This document shows positions 22,221-36,107 of a DNA stretch of 64,000 nucleotides, one piece after another. This DNA comes from Takashimella koratensis (lineage: Eukaryota; Basidiomycota; Tremellomycetes; Trichosporonales; Tetragoniomycetaceae): contig BCKT01000015.1 in NCBI GenBank assembly GCA_003116875.1, positions 62,001 to 126,000 of the forward strand, written 5' to 3'. The notes under the pieces are model-generated. The model did no database searches. It saw nothing but the letters and a program-made list of their open reading frames with translations, and was not told where the DNA came from. Positions within the stretch are counted from its first letter, which is position 1, and each line of letters opens with the position of its first letter. The position numbers and the translations under genes were made by a program.

Positions 22221-23486
22221 ATGTCCACTGCGGAAACGCGAAGGCCCAGGACCAAGGAATACGAGTCGAGGGAGGAAGCCGGCCAATCACCTGTAAATAC
22301 CTCTCGTCTCGCCCGATCTACCAAGGCTCCCAAAACGAAGACTCGGGCCGATAAAGTCAAATCGACCGCCCCGTCCACCGAGGCTCATACAGCAATCGAT
22401 GGTGAAACGCTGCCTGATACCCAGTTTGACGGATGGGAATTTGCGATACGGGCGAAAAACAAGAGGAAAGATGGGTGGGAGGTTGAACGCGTTCTCAGTG
22501 TTCGTGGACCAGGGAGGAAAGAGGAATGGACAGAGGAGCACGAGACGAGACTGAATAGGTATCTCGAGGTGAGTGAAAACCTTGTATTTGGGCGAAATGG
22601 CGAACAAAGTTAACGATGAGCTCTTGTCGTTCTTGAATTCGTTCAACTGCTTGTTCGCTCCTTGTCTCCGTCCTTCCCGCTTTTCGCTCGCCTTTAATGG
22701 TTCTTGACCTTCACTTAGAGTGGGAGCTTTGAGAAAGTGTCCAAAATGCTCGGTTTCGGAGAGGACGAAACTTTCCTCAAGACTTTCTTCAACGATACCT
22801 CGGAGAATCCTTTGAGTGGTCGAAGGGCAATCAGTAATCTACGTGGGCTAGAGTTTTCGCTTTCCTCACGGTTCGGCAACGACAAGACTTTCTCAAGTGC
22901 TTGGCCGAGTGAATGGGGCGGGAAGCTGGAGTATGGTGGGACTGGGACGGAAGAGATTACGACGATCAAACGCGGCAAAACGTCCAATGGGAAGCAGTAT
23001 GTGCAGACTGAGAAAAAGTCCAAGTCAAAGTCATCAGACGGGGTCAAGACGACTAGCCAGTCAACAACGAAAAAGACAAAGACCGAGGACGGGTCGACTG
23101 CGCCGCAAAATCGGAAAAAAGCGAGCAAGTCAACGGCCGCAAAGAAGGCGAAGAGAAAGAAGAAAGCGGAGACGAGCACACCCTCGAGCGAACCGAGCGA
23201 GGAATCGGTGCCGTCAGTGGAAACCGCTGTCTCGACACAACAGCCGAGCGTGGCGTCGACGGCAGCGAAGAAGGTGAAAAAGACGACGGAGACGGAGACG
23301 GTATCCGAAGACGACATGATTGTACCTAGCGATGCCTCGGCGACTTCGGCGGACGAAGCGACGAAGCCGACGACGAAGAACACCAAGAGGAAGAAGAGGG
23401 TAAAACAAACAGAGACGACAGAGGATGCGGGGGAGAGCTCAGATGGGAACAGTTCTGCTACGAGTTCAGGGAGTGATAGTAGTTGA
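22221..23486 (+). CDS. Tandem paralog B, unrecognised nuclear-looking family
   Basis: Exons 22221-22568 and 22719-23486 give 371 residues. The N-terminal 70 residues are basic and polar. A globular region follows: FDGWEFAIRAKNKRKDGWEV, EEWTEEHETRLNRYLE, SGSFEKVSKMLGFGEDE, NDTSENPLSGRRAISNLRG, WPSEWGGKLEYGG. The WTEEHETRLNRYL stretch with following helices faintly recalls a Myb/SANT-like helix-turn-helix, but key aromatic spacing is not convincing. The C-terminal 150 residues are a Lys/Ser/Thr-rich tail with KRKKK-type clusters, consistent with a nuclear or DNA-associated protein. It is the intact copy of the tandem pair. No named family recognised. Ends 121 bp from the convergent S-formylglutathione hydrolase gene. 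Confidence 0.8.
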
Positions 23487-23607
23487 TCTAATCAGTTGAG
23501 CGGGATCCGACTAGGTTCATAGAATATTGTATGTCATATTGGTTGAATACTTTCTGCTGTATATAGCCCCTGGTCTTTACTTTTTGGGATGTACGCGTAG
23601 CATTGGT

Positions 23608-24985
23608 TCACGCCTTGAGGAACTTGCTGTGCCACTTGACATGCTCGGACGCAAAGGTCGACACCTGTTTCCAGTCAGCGTTTGCCTCACCCTAGCCCCT
23701 CTCTCGTCCCCCCTGGTCCCCTCTCGTTCCCTCTCGTTCCCTCTCCCCCTCTCTCGCTCTCTCTGCTCAGCTTCACTTCCCCCATGAAACCTTTCTTCGT
23801 CTACCTACTCCCTATCCAAGTCCACTCACGAAATAATAACTGTGATCGTACCCATCCTGCAACCTAACCTGAACTTCTTCCTTCTCCCTCCCTTCCGCGG
23901 CTTTCTCAAGGACCTTGGGCTCGAGCTGACCGTTCTGGTAAAACTTGTCTCCAGTACCTACGTCAACAAGGACGTGAAGGCTTCCCTTGGGTGCGGAGGT
24001 AGTCGAGAGGAGGTGAGAAGAGTCGTGCGACAGCCATTCGGTAGGTGGGGAAGAGGAGTCGGAAGGAGCGGAGGAGGAGAGGTAGTTGGTAAATGCGTTG
24101 GTACCCCAAGGAGTGCGAGAGGGGTTGCTGTAGGTGGTAGTGAGCAAGTGTCGATCGCATGGGGAGGGGGTTCATATGGAAACGGGAGAGGAAAGAAGGT
24201 GGAAAGGGTATACATACCAGATAGGAGCAAAAGCAGAGGCCGACTTGAAAGCTGACGGATTCTTGAGATAAATCGAGAGCGCGCCGTGTCCGCCCATCGA
24301 GTGACCGAAGAGAGACCAACGCGAGAAATCCTGTGTCCGTCAGCCCTCCCCCTCTCTAGCTCTCAAATCGACACCAATGTGTTGGGAAGGTTCGAGAACT
24401 GGTGAGAAGCACGTACAATACCGAGGTTGGCAGCCTTGAGTAACGATGGAATCTCTTCAGTGATCAGGCTGTACATGTTGTAGTGCTTGCTCCATTTGTC
24501 CGAAGTCGCGTTGATGTAGAACCCAGCGCCTGAGGTAGTCAGCACGAGTAGAGGATCGACCCATCACCCCGATCTCCGACCCTGAATGCTGAGGAGCAAG
24601 CTGGTCCTCCTCAGAGAAAGGCGTATGTAGCCGATGCGGTGTACGCCTCTCGTATGAGAAACCATGACTCACCTGTTCCCAACTGCCAGTCGTCATCCTC
24701 TCCCTCGACTCCGGCCCCACGCGGGCTCGTATCGGGAAACACGACCGCGATCCCTTCTTCTCCCGCTGCATTCAAGAACGCGCCCTTCTGCGCCGCGGTA
24801 TCCTCGGTGGACTCCAGGCCCGCGAGGTAGAATAGAACGGGTACGGGCGAGGACGAGGCCGAGGAAGGGAGGAAGAGGTTGAATTTGGTTTCAAGGCCGC
24901 CAAGGGATGAAGAAGGGAATTTGTACTTGGTGAGTGTACCGGTCGAGACGCGGTTGGATTGGACATGTTCAAGAGAAGGCGACAT
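23608..24985 (-). CDS. S-formylglutathione hydrolase (esterase D)
   Basis: On the minus strand, exons 24985-24673, 24529-24417, 24330-24218, 24127-23830 and 23664-23608 join in phase to 297 residues, the usual length. The alpha/beta-hydrolase shows [15 protein letters not shown] with the oxyanion region, [20 protein letters not shown] with the family's active-site-lining segment, the nucleophile elbow [10 protein letters not shown] (Ser about 153), [13 protein letters not shown], an Asp in [14 protein letters not shown] and the catalytic His in DGYDHSYYF. It hydrolyses S-formylglutathione to glutathione and formate, the second step of glutathione-dependent formaldehyde detoxification, in the cytosol. 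No formaldehyde dehydrogenase gene is next to it. Assignment is firm. Confidence 0.95.
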
Positions 24986-25481
24986 GGTGATGGTATGGGA
25001 GTGGGTGAGGATGGTTCGAGAAGAGAAGAGAGGAGAGGAGAGGACAAGGATTGGAGGGAGATTTGAATGACGCCCTAGCCCCTCCACCGGCGATCCAGTT
25101 CCGACAAATCCCACTCCACACCACTCCGGGACGGTCATTGGCCGCCGGCAACCAGACCCTCCAGATCCCTCTTCCTCCCTCCCTACTCTCCTCGCCGACA
25201 GACCAATAGAGGGACAAGGCCAAGCTGGATGAATCGAGCATCTGGCTACAATGCAAAGCTTGGCGTCTACTATGTTATGCTACGGCTATTGGTACAATGC
25301 TAGGACGCTTAAACGTTATCGTGAACCTACGCGAGGACGAGATGGAATCTCCATCTACGAGAAAGGGAAAAAGGAGAAATACCCAAACCATTTGAGTTTG
25401 AGCGATGGTCGTAATGTACTGGTTCTATCCTACACAAACGAATAACTGGATACTCTACAGATACTAAACACAAACCTATAC
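24986..25481. other. Intergenic region
   Basis: Promoter side of the hydrolase gene and 3' flank of the OTU gene. The A-rich stretch near 25440-25480 fits a 3' end of the minus-strand OTU gene. Nothing else seen. Confidence 0.45.
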
Positions 25482-27210
25482 CTACAACCTAGATTGGCCC
25501 TTGCCTCGTCCACGTCCCCGGGGTTTGCCCCTAGCCCGACCTCGTGGACCGCCACTATGCGTGGCCGACTCCTGCGAATCCTTGTGCGGCTCCGACTCCA
25601 TCGACGTGGGCGGTGTCGTCCCTGCTGATCCGGACGACGATCGCCCCGCTGAGCTCTCGGTGTCTACAGGCGACGGTGGCTCGCGGTACGCCGTCGAGGT
25701 CGACCTCGAACCCGGCGCAGGCGCGGTCGGAGCGAGGAGTGTCTCGACATGGTGATCTGACGAATCGCTATCACCCGAGTTAAACGAGACCATCTCGAGA
25801 AGAATCTCCACTGCCTCGCCCAGATCGCCCTTAACGCGCTCGAGTACGCTTCGTGCATCCTGTTGCGAGATCCCGTGACCAGGTGGGAGCGAGGCAAGGA
25901 CGTTGTCGAGTGCTGGTAGAGGATCAAGCTTGGCCTCGCCTCGAGCACGTCGAGCCATCTCACTCAGATCCATGGCGTGCGGAACGGCTCGCTCATCCTC
26001 GATTTCGGCAGGGCCGATCTCACGATCCCCACGGGTGCGGATCGACTCGTAGTGCTCAGCATCCGAGAAAAGAGCCAACCACAGCATGGTGCGCCCAGGT
26101 CGCGTCGGGGGAATGTAAGGTAGCGCTTCTTGAGTATCGGGCTGGCCTGAGATTGTGTTCGAGCGCGTGCGGCGGTTGAGTTGCAGTGGGGCCGGAATCT
26201 CACTCTCCCACTCGACCGTGTACGAGGTCTGCGAGACAGTCAGAACAGCCGCTCAGAGTGACCACGTGAGAATGGCTGACTTACGTTGGACAAGATGATG
26301 CGAATGCTACGATGGAAGACTTTCGCTGCTGCCAATAGCTCGACGTGGCCGCCATATACACCTGCAATGCATCAGTCATCGCTCTCTGAGGCAATAAACA
26401 TCAAACAAGTCGAGACTCACCGAGACCTCGCATCCGCTTGATATACCCGGCATAGTCCTCCCCTTCACTGAGAAAGCCCGCGACAAAGGCGCTCACATCA
26501 TCTGGGTGGTTCTCCAAGTGGTCACAGACAAGCCTCCGAACCTCGGCATGCCTCGCCTGGTCGCCCCACAACTGATCGGCGAGGGCACGGAATAGACAGT
26601 TTCCGTCGGCCGTGACGTCACGCAAACGGAGACCGAGGCGGGCGATTTCTGTTCTGATCGCAATAGCTTCGGCACGAATAGACTCGAGCGTTGTTGGGGT
26701 GCCACTCTGGCGTCGCGAACGAGTGGCGCGGGTCGAACGAGGTGTCTGCGCTGCAGATACTGCAGCTTTCCCGCCCCGGCCGCGTCGTGGGGTGTTGACG
26801 GTATGCTGCCGACGAGGCCGTCCGCCACCGGTGAAAGAGGAAGGGGTAGACCGGCCCGTCACATCGCCATCGAGTGGAGACTTTGCATACGACGCGGGCG
26901 TGTAGACGGGCGAAGGGGACGCGGAAGAGGAAGCAGTGTCGGTATTGAGGATGTGGGTTGGAGTGAGGTTGAATCGGAAGCGGAGAGATATGCGACGTTG
27001 GTCGGGAAGGGTCGCGGTTTCCTCGTCTGCGGATAACCGGCGTTTTCGCCAGCCGTCGTTGAGACGAGATGGGCCGGCGACGGGCTGGGGCTGGTGCATG
27101 CCGATGGGCTGCAAGGGTGGTGGGTGTATGTAGGGAGGGTGGTGGATGCCCGGCGGGGCGTCGAGTTGGAATGGGTGGTGGCTCCTGTTGGCGGAGATGG
27201 AGAGGGACAT
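25482..27210 (-). CDS. OTU-family deubiquitinase with UBA-like and RG-rich tail
   Basis: On the minus strand, exons 27210-26421, 26361-26285 and 26228-25482 join in phase to 537 residues. The first 190 residues are low-complexity, Pro/Ser/Arg-rich. An OTU domain follows, with VTADGNCLFRALADQLWG (Asp about 202, nucleophile Cys about 205), VRRLVCDHLENHPDD, YGGHVELLAAAKVFHRSI and the catalytic His in LFSDAEHYESI (about 348). After it lies a UBA/CUE-like helical stretch (QQDARSVLERVKGDLGEAVE) and a tail of RGRARGKPRGRGRGKG. The order OTU then UBA-like recalls OTUD3-type enzymes, which cleave ubiquitin chains. The RG-rich tail is an RNA-binding-type feature, so translation or RNA granules are possible locations, but this is inference. 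Confidence 0.9.
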
Positions 27211-27950
27211 TGTCGAGTGGGGAGGTCACGCGATGTGACGCTGGGATTGGCTGGACGAGGGGGGAGGATGGGGATGGAGCAAAAGGTAAAAATTGAGTCA
27301 CCACCAAAGAGGAAAAAAAAAGCACGGAATAGTGGGCCAGGGTGCAGGGTGTAGGGAGCCGCTACGGTGGTGAAAAGAGAGCAAGAAAGGACAGAGAGTC
27401 GTTGCAAAAGTCAAAAGTCAGCCGGGGAGGGGACGGGGTCGGGGACGTGGGGGGGAGCGAGGACGAAGGGATGGATGCGTACGGTGGGTTGGAGACGAGT
27501 GAATGAGGAATGGTTGATCTCGTAAGCTTTGGTCGGAGGGAGGAAGGGGGGTAAAGGAGGGATGGGAACAGGCCAGATATGGTTAACCCAGGCGGCCGCG
27601 TGTCAATCTGCCAGTCTACGGAGAAAATCTTATTTCTCGTGTCTCCAGCCTACGTGGGTCTGTCTAATCACCCTCGCTTGGTTTCTAATCCCATCCAGAG
27701 TCAATCCTAATCAATCCCTTATCGTCCCTCCTCTGCACCGCCTACTGTACCTCCACCATGCAGCATTCCCGATGCACGAGCCTACGTACGCTGACGCGAG
27801 AATTCATTATACCGCCAGGAAGGGCCGGTCCTCTATGTATGTACAGTATATCCCAAACACTTCATACAGGTTACACCATTGCCCTCGCGCCGTCTCAGCC
27901 TGGATCTTGAACCGCATAGAACCTAGCCTCAGACCCAGACAAACCGCCCA
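27211..27950. other. Intergenic region
   Basis: Probable promoter of the OTU gene on the left (G-rich on the plus strand) and 3' flank of the Dap1 gene on the right. A short frame at 27529-27963 lacks support. No RNA gene seen. Confidence 0.45.
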
Positions 27951-28665
27951 TCACTGGTCTTGACCTTCGGGCACCAACTCGCCACAGATAATGTACTTGC
28001 GCTCAAAGTGCTCGTGCCACCCTTGCATATTGGAGCTACAACTGGTCAGAACACCGCGGATAGAGGGGGAGAGTCGGGGAGAGAAAAGAACCACGTACAT
28101 CTCTGCTGGTGTCAAGTCGGACAACGCGTCCAGGGGTTGGTCGAGAGCTGTCAACATGTCTGATGGAGGCGTCAGCTTCATCAAGCCATCGCCAACGTGA
28201 GCTGTGTCACCCACCTTCATCGAAAGACTGTTTGGCCATGCCTCGTGACGCATCTCTGCCTGCAAAGTTGCCATAGACGCCGTCTGCAACCAAACAAAGC
28301 CGAATATTAGTGACCAACAAGTAACAACACCCCTGATGCTTGTAACACTCACCTGGGCCGTAAAAGGTGCTCCCTTGAGTCACATCAAACACTGTCCTCT
28401 CTTCAAACTTGCCCGCTCTTGTCCGCATGATAGCGAGTAAGATTCTCCCTCCTTCCTTCTTGCGTCCATCAAACTCGTTGAGTGTCGTTGGTGTGAACTT
28501 GCGGTAACAGATGACGTCGGGGTGGGTTTGCGGCATCCAATTGTACTCGCCCTCTTCGTATGTGGACGCCACGTAGGCCTTGGGGATGGCGGGGAAGATG
28601 AGGCGGGCGACGAGGTAGAGGATGGGAGCGAGGAGGACGAGGTTGAGAGGGTTGGAGAGGGACAT
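27951..28665 (-). CDS. DAP1: Dap1/MAPR cytochrome-b5-like heme-binding protein
   Basis: On the minus strand, exons 28665-28353, 28283-28215, 28159-28099 and 28035-27951 join in phase to 175 residues. A short N-terminal membrane anchor (LNLVLLAPILYLVARLIFPA) precedes a cytochrome-b5-like MAPR domain: FTPTTLNEFDG, ILLAIMRTRAGKFEE, VFDVTQGSTFYGPDGVYGNF, FAGRDASRGMAKQSFDE and a final WHEHFERKYIICGEL. FYGPDGVYGNFAGRDASR is the family signature; Tyr residues there serve as heme ligand in characterised members. Dap1 binds heme at the ER and supports the P450 Erg11 in sterol synthesis and azole tolerance. It shares a 382-bp divergent promoter with the LETM1 gene. Confidence 0.95.
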
Positions 28666-29047
28666 GGTGGGCCGAGTCGGGACCGGTGGTCGGGGTGGAT
28701 GGTGAGTGAGATGTCAAAGTGGAGGTGTCGCGTCCTGTCGGCTGGGTTCGGCCCTGGCAAGGCGGCAAGTATCCAAAGCGGCAGCAGCTCCCTCTTGCCG
28801 CTTCCGTGTCGCTTCCAATTACAAATCCACTCTAATCCCAATACTACAATTCATTACAAACCCCTCCCAAGCCTAATCACCCTATTGCTTCCGTCCTGCG
28901 TGAAAAATAAAAACATGCAACCGTTGATCCGTCCACACGTTTCACTGCTTTCCCTTGTCCTCACCATCACCCACCGATCCTATCGTTGCGCCCGTTGCTC
29001 AACCTCACACTCGCGCGGCCTATCTCCTACCCCATCGCTGCCACCTG
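28666..29047. promoter_or_regulatory. Divergent promoter between DAP1 and the LETM1 gene
   Basis: 382 bp between two start codons that point away from each other. Pyrimidine-rich on the LETM1 side. No specific site recognised. Confidence 0.5.
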
Positions 29048-31483
<2,436 letters not shown>

Positions 31484-32406
31484 ACATCTCCAATTCGCTC
31501 AGTGTAATTTCAGTACTGTATACAGACTCGAGGAGCATCAGTGACATTGGCGTGGACTGTACGAGTGAATCTTTCGGGGCGAACGACGCGTGGAGGCTCA
31601 TGCCGCATTCCGTCAACCGGTTCACGCCCGTGTCGCAACTTGCCTACCTACCAAGGCGCCAAAAAAACCAGGAGAAAACCAACACAACGCAAAGAAAAAG
31701 CAAAACACCACACATACACTAGCATGCAGCAGCACTTTTCACGACCTTGTCGGCGTTGTCGGGTATCCTAACTTCTTACCCCCGTGTTCTACTTCTTCCT
31801 CTCTCCCTCATCTCCCTCTCTCCTCACTTTTCGCGATTCTGAACCCGCGTCGGGACCAACTTCCAACATGCGTCCACTTACCTCCCTATTGTCCTCCCTC
31901 CCCTCCTCTCAGCCCGAAGAGGGTATGAGCCCGCCCTTCCTTTGATTTGCCATGTCGTCGGGCGAGCATCAAAGGATCTTCTTTTCTCAAACACTTGCCT
32001 CAAACCCCTCCTCCCTTTTGGCCAGATTATCGAGCNNCCCCCCCCCCCCCCCCCCCCCCCCCCNCCNCTCCCTTCCCCAACCAACACTGACTGCGTTTCA
32101 CTATCGACATACCATAAGCTAACGGATAATCTTACCACAAACACAACACAGGCGCGTGTGTATCATACCGAGATCGAAAGGCGTATTCATCTACATCCTC
32201 ATCTTACTCTTTCACTTACCTTCGTTCTCCCTCAACATCATCGACGTCGACACTGGTTGTCGATATCCAGATGCACCACCTCTAACATCCTGGGGTCACC
32301 TGTACCCACCCACACTCGTTTGACCCATCGACCCCACCAAAGTCACCGACCTCAATTACCGACCGATAATTCGTCTCTCCTCAAAAAGCAAACCCAAAAG
32401 CTCGCC
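31484..32406. other. Intergenic region containing a poly-C assembly gap
   Basis: 3' flank of the LETM1 gene and a long C/T-rich promoter/leader for the next gene. It contains a poly-C tract broken by N bases near 32036-32067. Confidence 0.5.
32036..32067. other. N-containing poly-C tract (sequencing gap)
   Basis: Ns at 32036-32037, 32064 and 32067 inside an uninterrupted run of C. Looks like an unresolved homopolymer, so its length is unreliable. It lies in non-coding sequence upstream of the ATG at 32407. Confidence 0.9.
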
Positions 32407-35400
32407 ATGCGTCGGGGAGATAGCAAAAGTCGCGACCCTGCAACGATGTCGGCGACTCAGGGGACAAAAGTCCTCGCCCCTCCGCCTCGCCTTCCAAGGG
32501 ACCCGCGAGACCTGCGAGACCAACAAACGCGTCGAGCACCACCACCTCCTCGGCCTGGAGCGATATGGGCAGGGTTCACCATCCTCCGTCTGTCCGGAAC
32601 CGTTTTCCTTGCTTGGGCAGGGGTCTCCCTCTTCATCGCTTTAGCCAAGTACGTCTCCAATCTATTCTGCGGCTTGATTGATCCTGACACCTCTTATAGT
32701 GACTTTGCTTCTTATTCATCAGATACCAACTCGACCTCTCTAAACTCGAACGCGACGACGACGACGACAGGACTCGGGACAGGTTCAGCTACAGGGACTG
32801 TGACACTTGTGAATCTCGCCACTGCCTCTGAATCGGGATCATCGACGTCGACAAAGGCAGCAGCCACGACGAGCACGGCAGTGGTGGATCCCTTAGGTGG
32901 TCAGGTCAGTATCCGATCAGCAGATGAGCAATTGAAGGGTAGGGAGTCCCTGAGTGTCCTCGGGAAGCGCGATGAGGCGACCAGCTCAACGGGGTCGACG
33001 GGGTCAACGGTGGGATGTGCCGGATCATCGATCCCTAATCAGGCCGGAGGGTCATTGTGAGTATTCCCACTATTGATCTGCGTCTTCTTTATCGAGACGG
33101 TTTCAACTCGACGCTGACATATCGACTTGGCTCTGTACTAGCTTCACACTCTGCTCTCGCGTAATCATCGGTACGTCCCATCTGTCTCCATCTTCCCATC
33201 ACAGCCATCATCATGAACAAGCCCTACCACATTAAGACTCTGACACGACCTGATGCAGCGCTCTGTTGCCTATGTCTCATCCCTGTTCAGCTCGGGATCA
33301 TGGAAGATTTCCTATACCGACACGCGACCTGGTTTGGTCCGTCTACGTTCCCGTTACCACTTGGCCTGGTTCAGACGTTGTACGTGAAATCGTGTCTCAT
33401 CATCATTATCATTATCATGGTTGTATCTGACTGAACGTGTCATCCACAGCTTAGCGATTGAGAGTCTTCGAGTTCCGTAAGCTGTAACTTTTGATACCAG
33501 CTAACATCTATCAGCGCAACGTCAGCTCTCCTTATCCCATTCTGGCTCCTCTTCGCCTTAGGCCTCCTTCTCTCCCTCCTCTCCGCCTCTCTCCTCCTCC
33601 TCACTCGACACCGATTCCCTTCCCTCACCCTGGCTGCGCTCGATTTCTCCCTCCGCACTCGATTTCTCTTCGCTCGTCCTATTCCAAGGTGTTATGCTTC
33701 GCTCTGGGACCGTGCTGGTCGGCACGAAGTGAGCGAGGTCGAGTCTGATCTGGTTAGGGAGAAAGGGGAAGACGGGATGACTGTTTTCGATATCGCGGAC
33801 GTTGAGATCGGTCAACCCGGAGAGAATCAAGAGAGGCAGACCCACAAACTTGTCCTCCAAGCAGCTCCCAAACCCAATTTACTACGCAAACCCCGATCCG
33901 AATCTCAACAACGCCCACCTTCGTCCCAAAGTCTCCCACCTGCCCTGGGACAAGGTCACCTCCCGACACACGCAGCGCCAGTGGGAGCGGCTGTCCCCGC
34001 GCATAGGGATATAACCAAGGGCGGGTACCCGACGTTCTCGGATACTGGGAGGTTAGGGGCAGCGGGGTCGAACGTGCCCCGTGGGTTCATCGAGGAGGGC
34101 GTAAAAGGGAAGCCGTTGAGGTTGGACTTGGGCGGAGGGGGCGGAAGTGGAGGAGGTGGAGGAGGAGGCGGAAGTGGAGGAGGTGGAGGAGGAGAAGCAG
34201 AGGTGGGATCTGTGGTTGCGGCAGCGACAGTGAGCGGAATGGGAGCTGTAGCTTTGAGTCAAGGTTCTCGACCACCTAATGATCTCCTACCACCCAACTC
34301 TCAACCACCTCGACAGCCACCTTTACGAACCCCTTCGACACGGCGGGACCAGCTACCCACCTCCCGAGCCCAATCGACGCGTGATAAGCGGAGTGAGAGT
34401 CGTGACCGTGTGCGAGAGGGACCGCCCGTGTTCAACCCACCTCCTCCGCCGTCGAGCGATAGGCAATCCCTAGCCGCTGGTTCCGGCCCGGCAGCTCATT
34501 CCTCGAGTCAGAAGCCAACGGCCAAACCGGACCCTGTGGGCAGATCGAATCTCCCGTCGAAGACTGATCCGAGTGACCCACGTCAATCGGTTCGTAGAGA
34601 CTCTGTCGAAGCTGCAGTCGATATGGCGCAGCAGTTTCCTGTTCCCCCAATGCGTGGCGAGAACCGCCACACACCTTCTTCTTCCTCGTGCTCCTCTTCA
34701 TCCTCCTCCTCATCCTCATCGATCACTTCGTCTCGACCTTCAACCGCGGTCTATCAGCCCCGCCGCGACCCGGTTCGCGCGGCCTCCACACTAAGCGCTT
34801 CGAGGATACGCAGTGCCGCGGAGGGGAAAGAAGGACCTGACCAGCCCCTCCGCTCGTCGATGGCCGTCACGCGGTCCAACTCCGCGCGGTCAGTCAGGAA
34901 CGCACGAGGAGTGAGGTTCAATGTTGCTTCTGGGACCACACCACCGGGGACTGCTGCACCAGTCCCAAATGGTCCTGAAGAAGGAAGTCAGAAGAGGTTA
35001 CCCGCTGGACCCGGACCCGGACCCGGACCCGGACCTAGTGCTGGACCTGGACTAGGTAAAATGACGCCCGCAAGGCTCGCAGCGACCAAGCTCGAGCTGT
35101 CTGACGTTGACGAAGAAGACGAGCCCTCTACTCCTGTGAATCGAGGACCCCAAGGCCGACGAGCAAGGCGAGAGAAGGAGAAGACGAAGCTCAAGTCGGT
35201 CCAGCAAGGGGTGGGATCAGAGGGGGAGCGCGAGTCGGGATCCTCCTCAGAGTCTGATTCAGTCTCGGTCGACTTGAACAGACGAGGTCGGTCTTCCCCT
35301 TCACCTAAGAAATCTCGCGTCAACGCGAAACCCGTGGCGTCGAAGCGGACAAGTCAAGTCCCACAGACTCCTCGATCCCGGGTCACCAGTGTTCACAGTA

Positions 35401-35918
35401 TCCACAGTGTTCACAGCATCGACAGCCTAAGCGGGCACGACTCGCTTGACAGTACTGATCTCGCAAAACAAATTGCGGACTTCCTTACTCCCAGCCCTAA
35501 CCACTCAAGGCGACATTCTTACGCCCACGCCTATGATGGAGATCATCGCGGCAGCGACGAAAGTGGCGAAAGTGACGACAGCGATAGTGACGAGAATGAA
35601 GGGATGTCTTCCGACTTGCCCACGCCGGCTCGGTCGGAGTCAGTGGCGTCGGGCTCGACCTCTGATTCCGACTCGGATCACGAGGGGGAGGGGCGAGTTG
35701 AGGTGTATCAAGGGACGAGAAGGGACGAAGCAGAGGAAGTGAGAGAAGAGGGAAGGAAGCGTTCGACGATACTGCCTAGGACGACAAAACGCGCGTCGTC
35801 AGATGAACGTGCAGGATTGCCAAGGAGACCAAAGACGGCGGTTGGCGAGGCAGGAGTGAAAGCATCGAAGAGTGAAGTCAGGCCAAAAGGTGCGCGTCCG
35901 TCGAGTTCGATCGGATAG
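32407..35918 (+). CDS. Multi-pass membrane protein with a very long disordered tail, family unknown
   Basis: Exons 32407-32648, 32700-33056, 33142-33170, 33259-33379, 33450-33476 and 33515-35918 join in phase to 1059 residues. A basic N-terminus precedes a membrane helix (LSGTVFLAWAGVSLFIALA). A Ser/Thr/Asn-rich segment of about 120 residues with N-glycosylation-type sites follows and probably faces outside or the lumen. Next come two or three more hydrophobic segments (SRVIIALCCLCLIPVQLG, FPLPLGLVQTFLAIESL, LLIPFWLLFALGLLLSLLSA). The remaining 760 residues are disordered: Ser/Pro/Arg-rich, with Gly/Ser repeats near 34130-34200 and a Gly-Pro repeat near 35007-35036. The first intron (32649-32699) is 51 nt without a stop, so retention would stay in frame. 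I recognise no family; a plasma-membrane or ER scaffold is a guess. Confidence 0.8.
34132..34198 (+). repeat. Gly/Ser-coding imperfect tandem repeat
   Basis: Two near-identical copies of a GGCGGAAGTGGAGGAGGTGG-type unit within coding sequence, giving a GGGGSGGGGG-like linker in the disordered tail. Confidence 0.75.
35007..35036 (+). repeat. GGACCC hexamer repeat coding Gly-Pro dipeptides
   Basis: Five GGACCC units inside the reading frame give consecutive Gly-Pro pairs. Likely a length-variable disordered segment. Confidence 0.8.
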
Positions 35919-36107
35919 CGTCCGACGTATAACGGATGTGCAGGTGGTCGATGATATACAATACATGGTCTGAACGCAATATGATGTCCTGTGAGAGTGA
36001 TGCTACTTTGGATACCTGACTTGAGACAGGGCATGGGTGGTAGATAAGAATTGACGAAACCGTTAAACCGTTGATTGATCTACCTGAACTTGGTCGGACC
36101 TAGTTTG

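Noticed and set aside
22715..23386. Long minus-strand frame of 223 codons opposite paralog B
   Set aside because: It mirrors the Lys/Ser-rich codons of the plus-strand gene, producing a Val/Phe/Ser-rich artefact.
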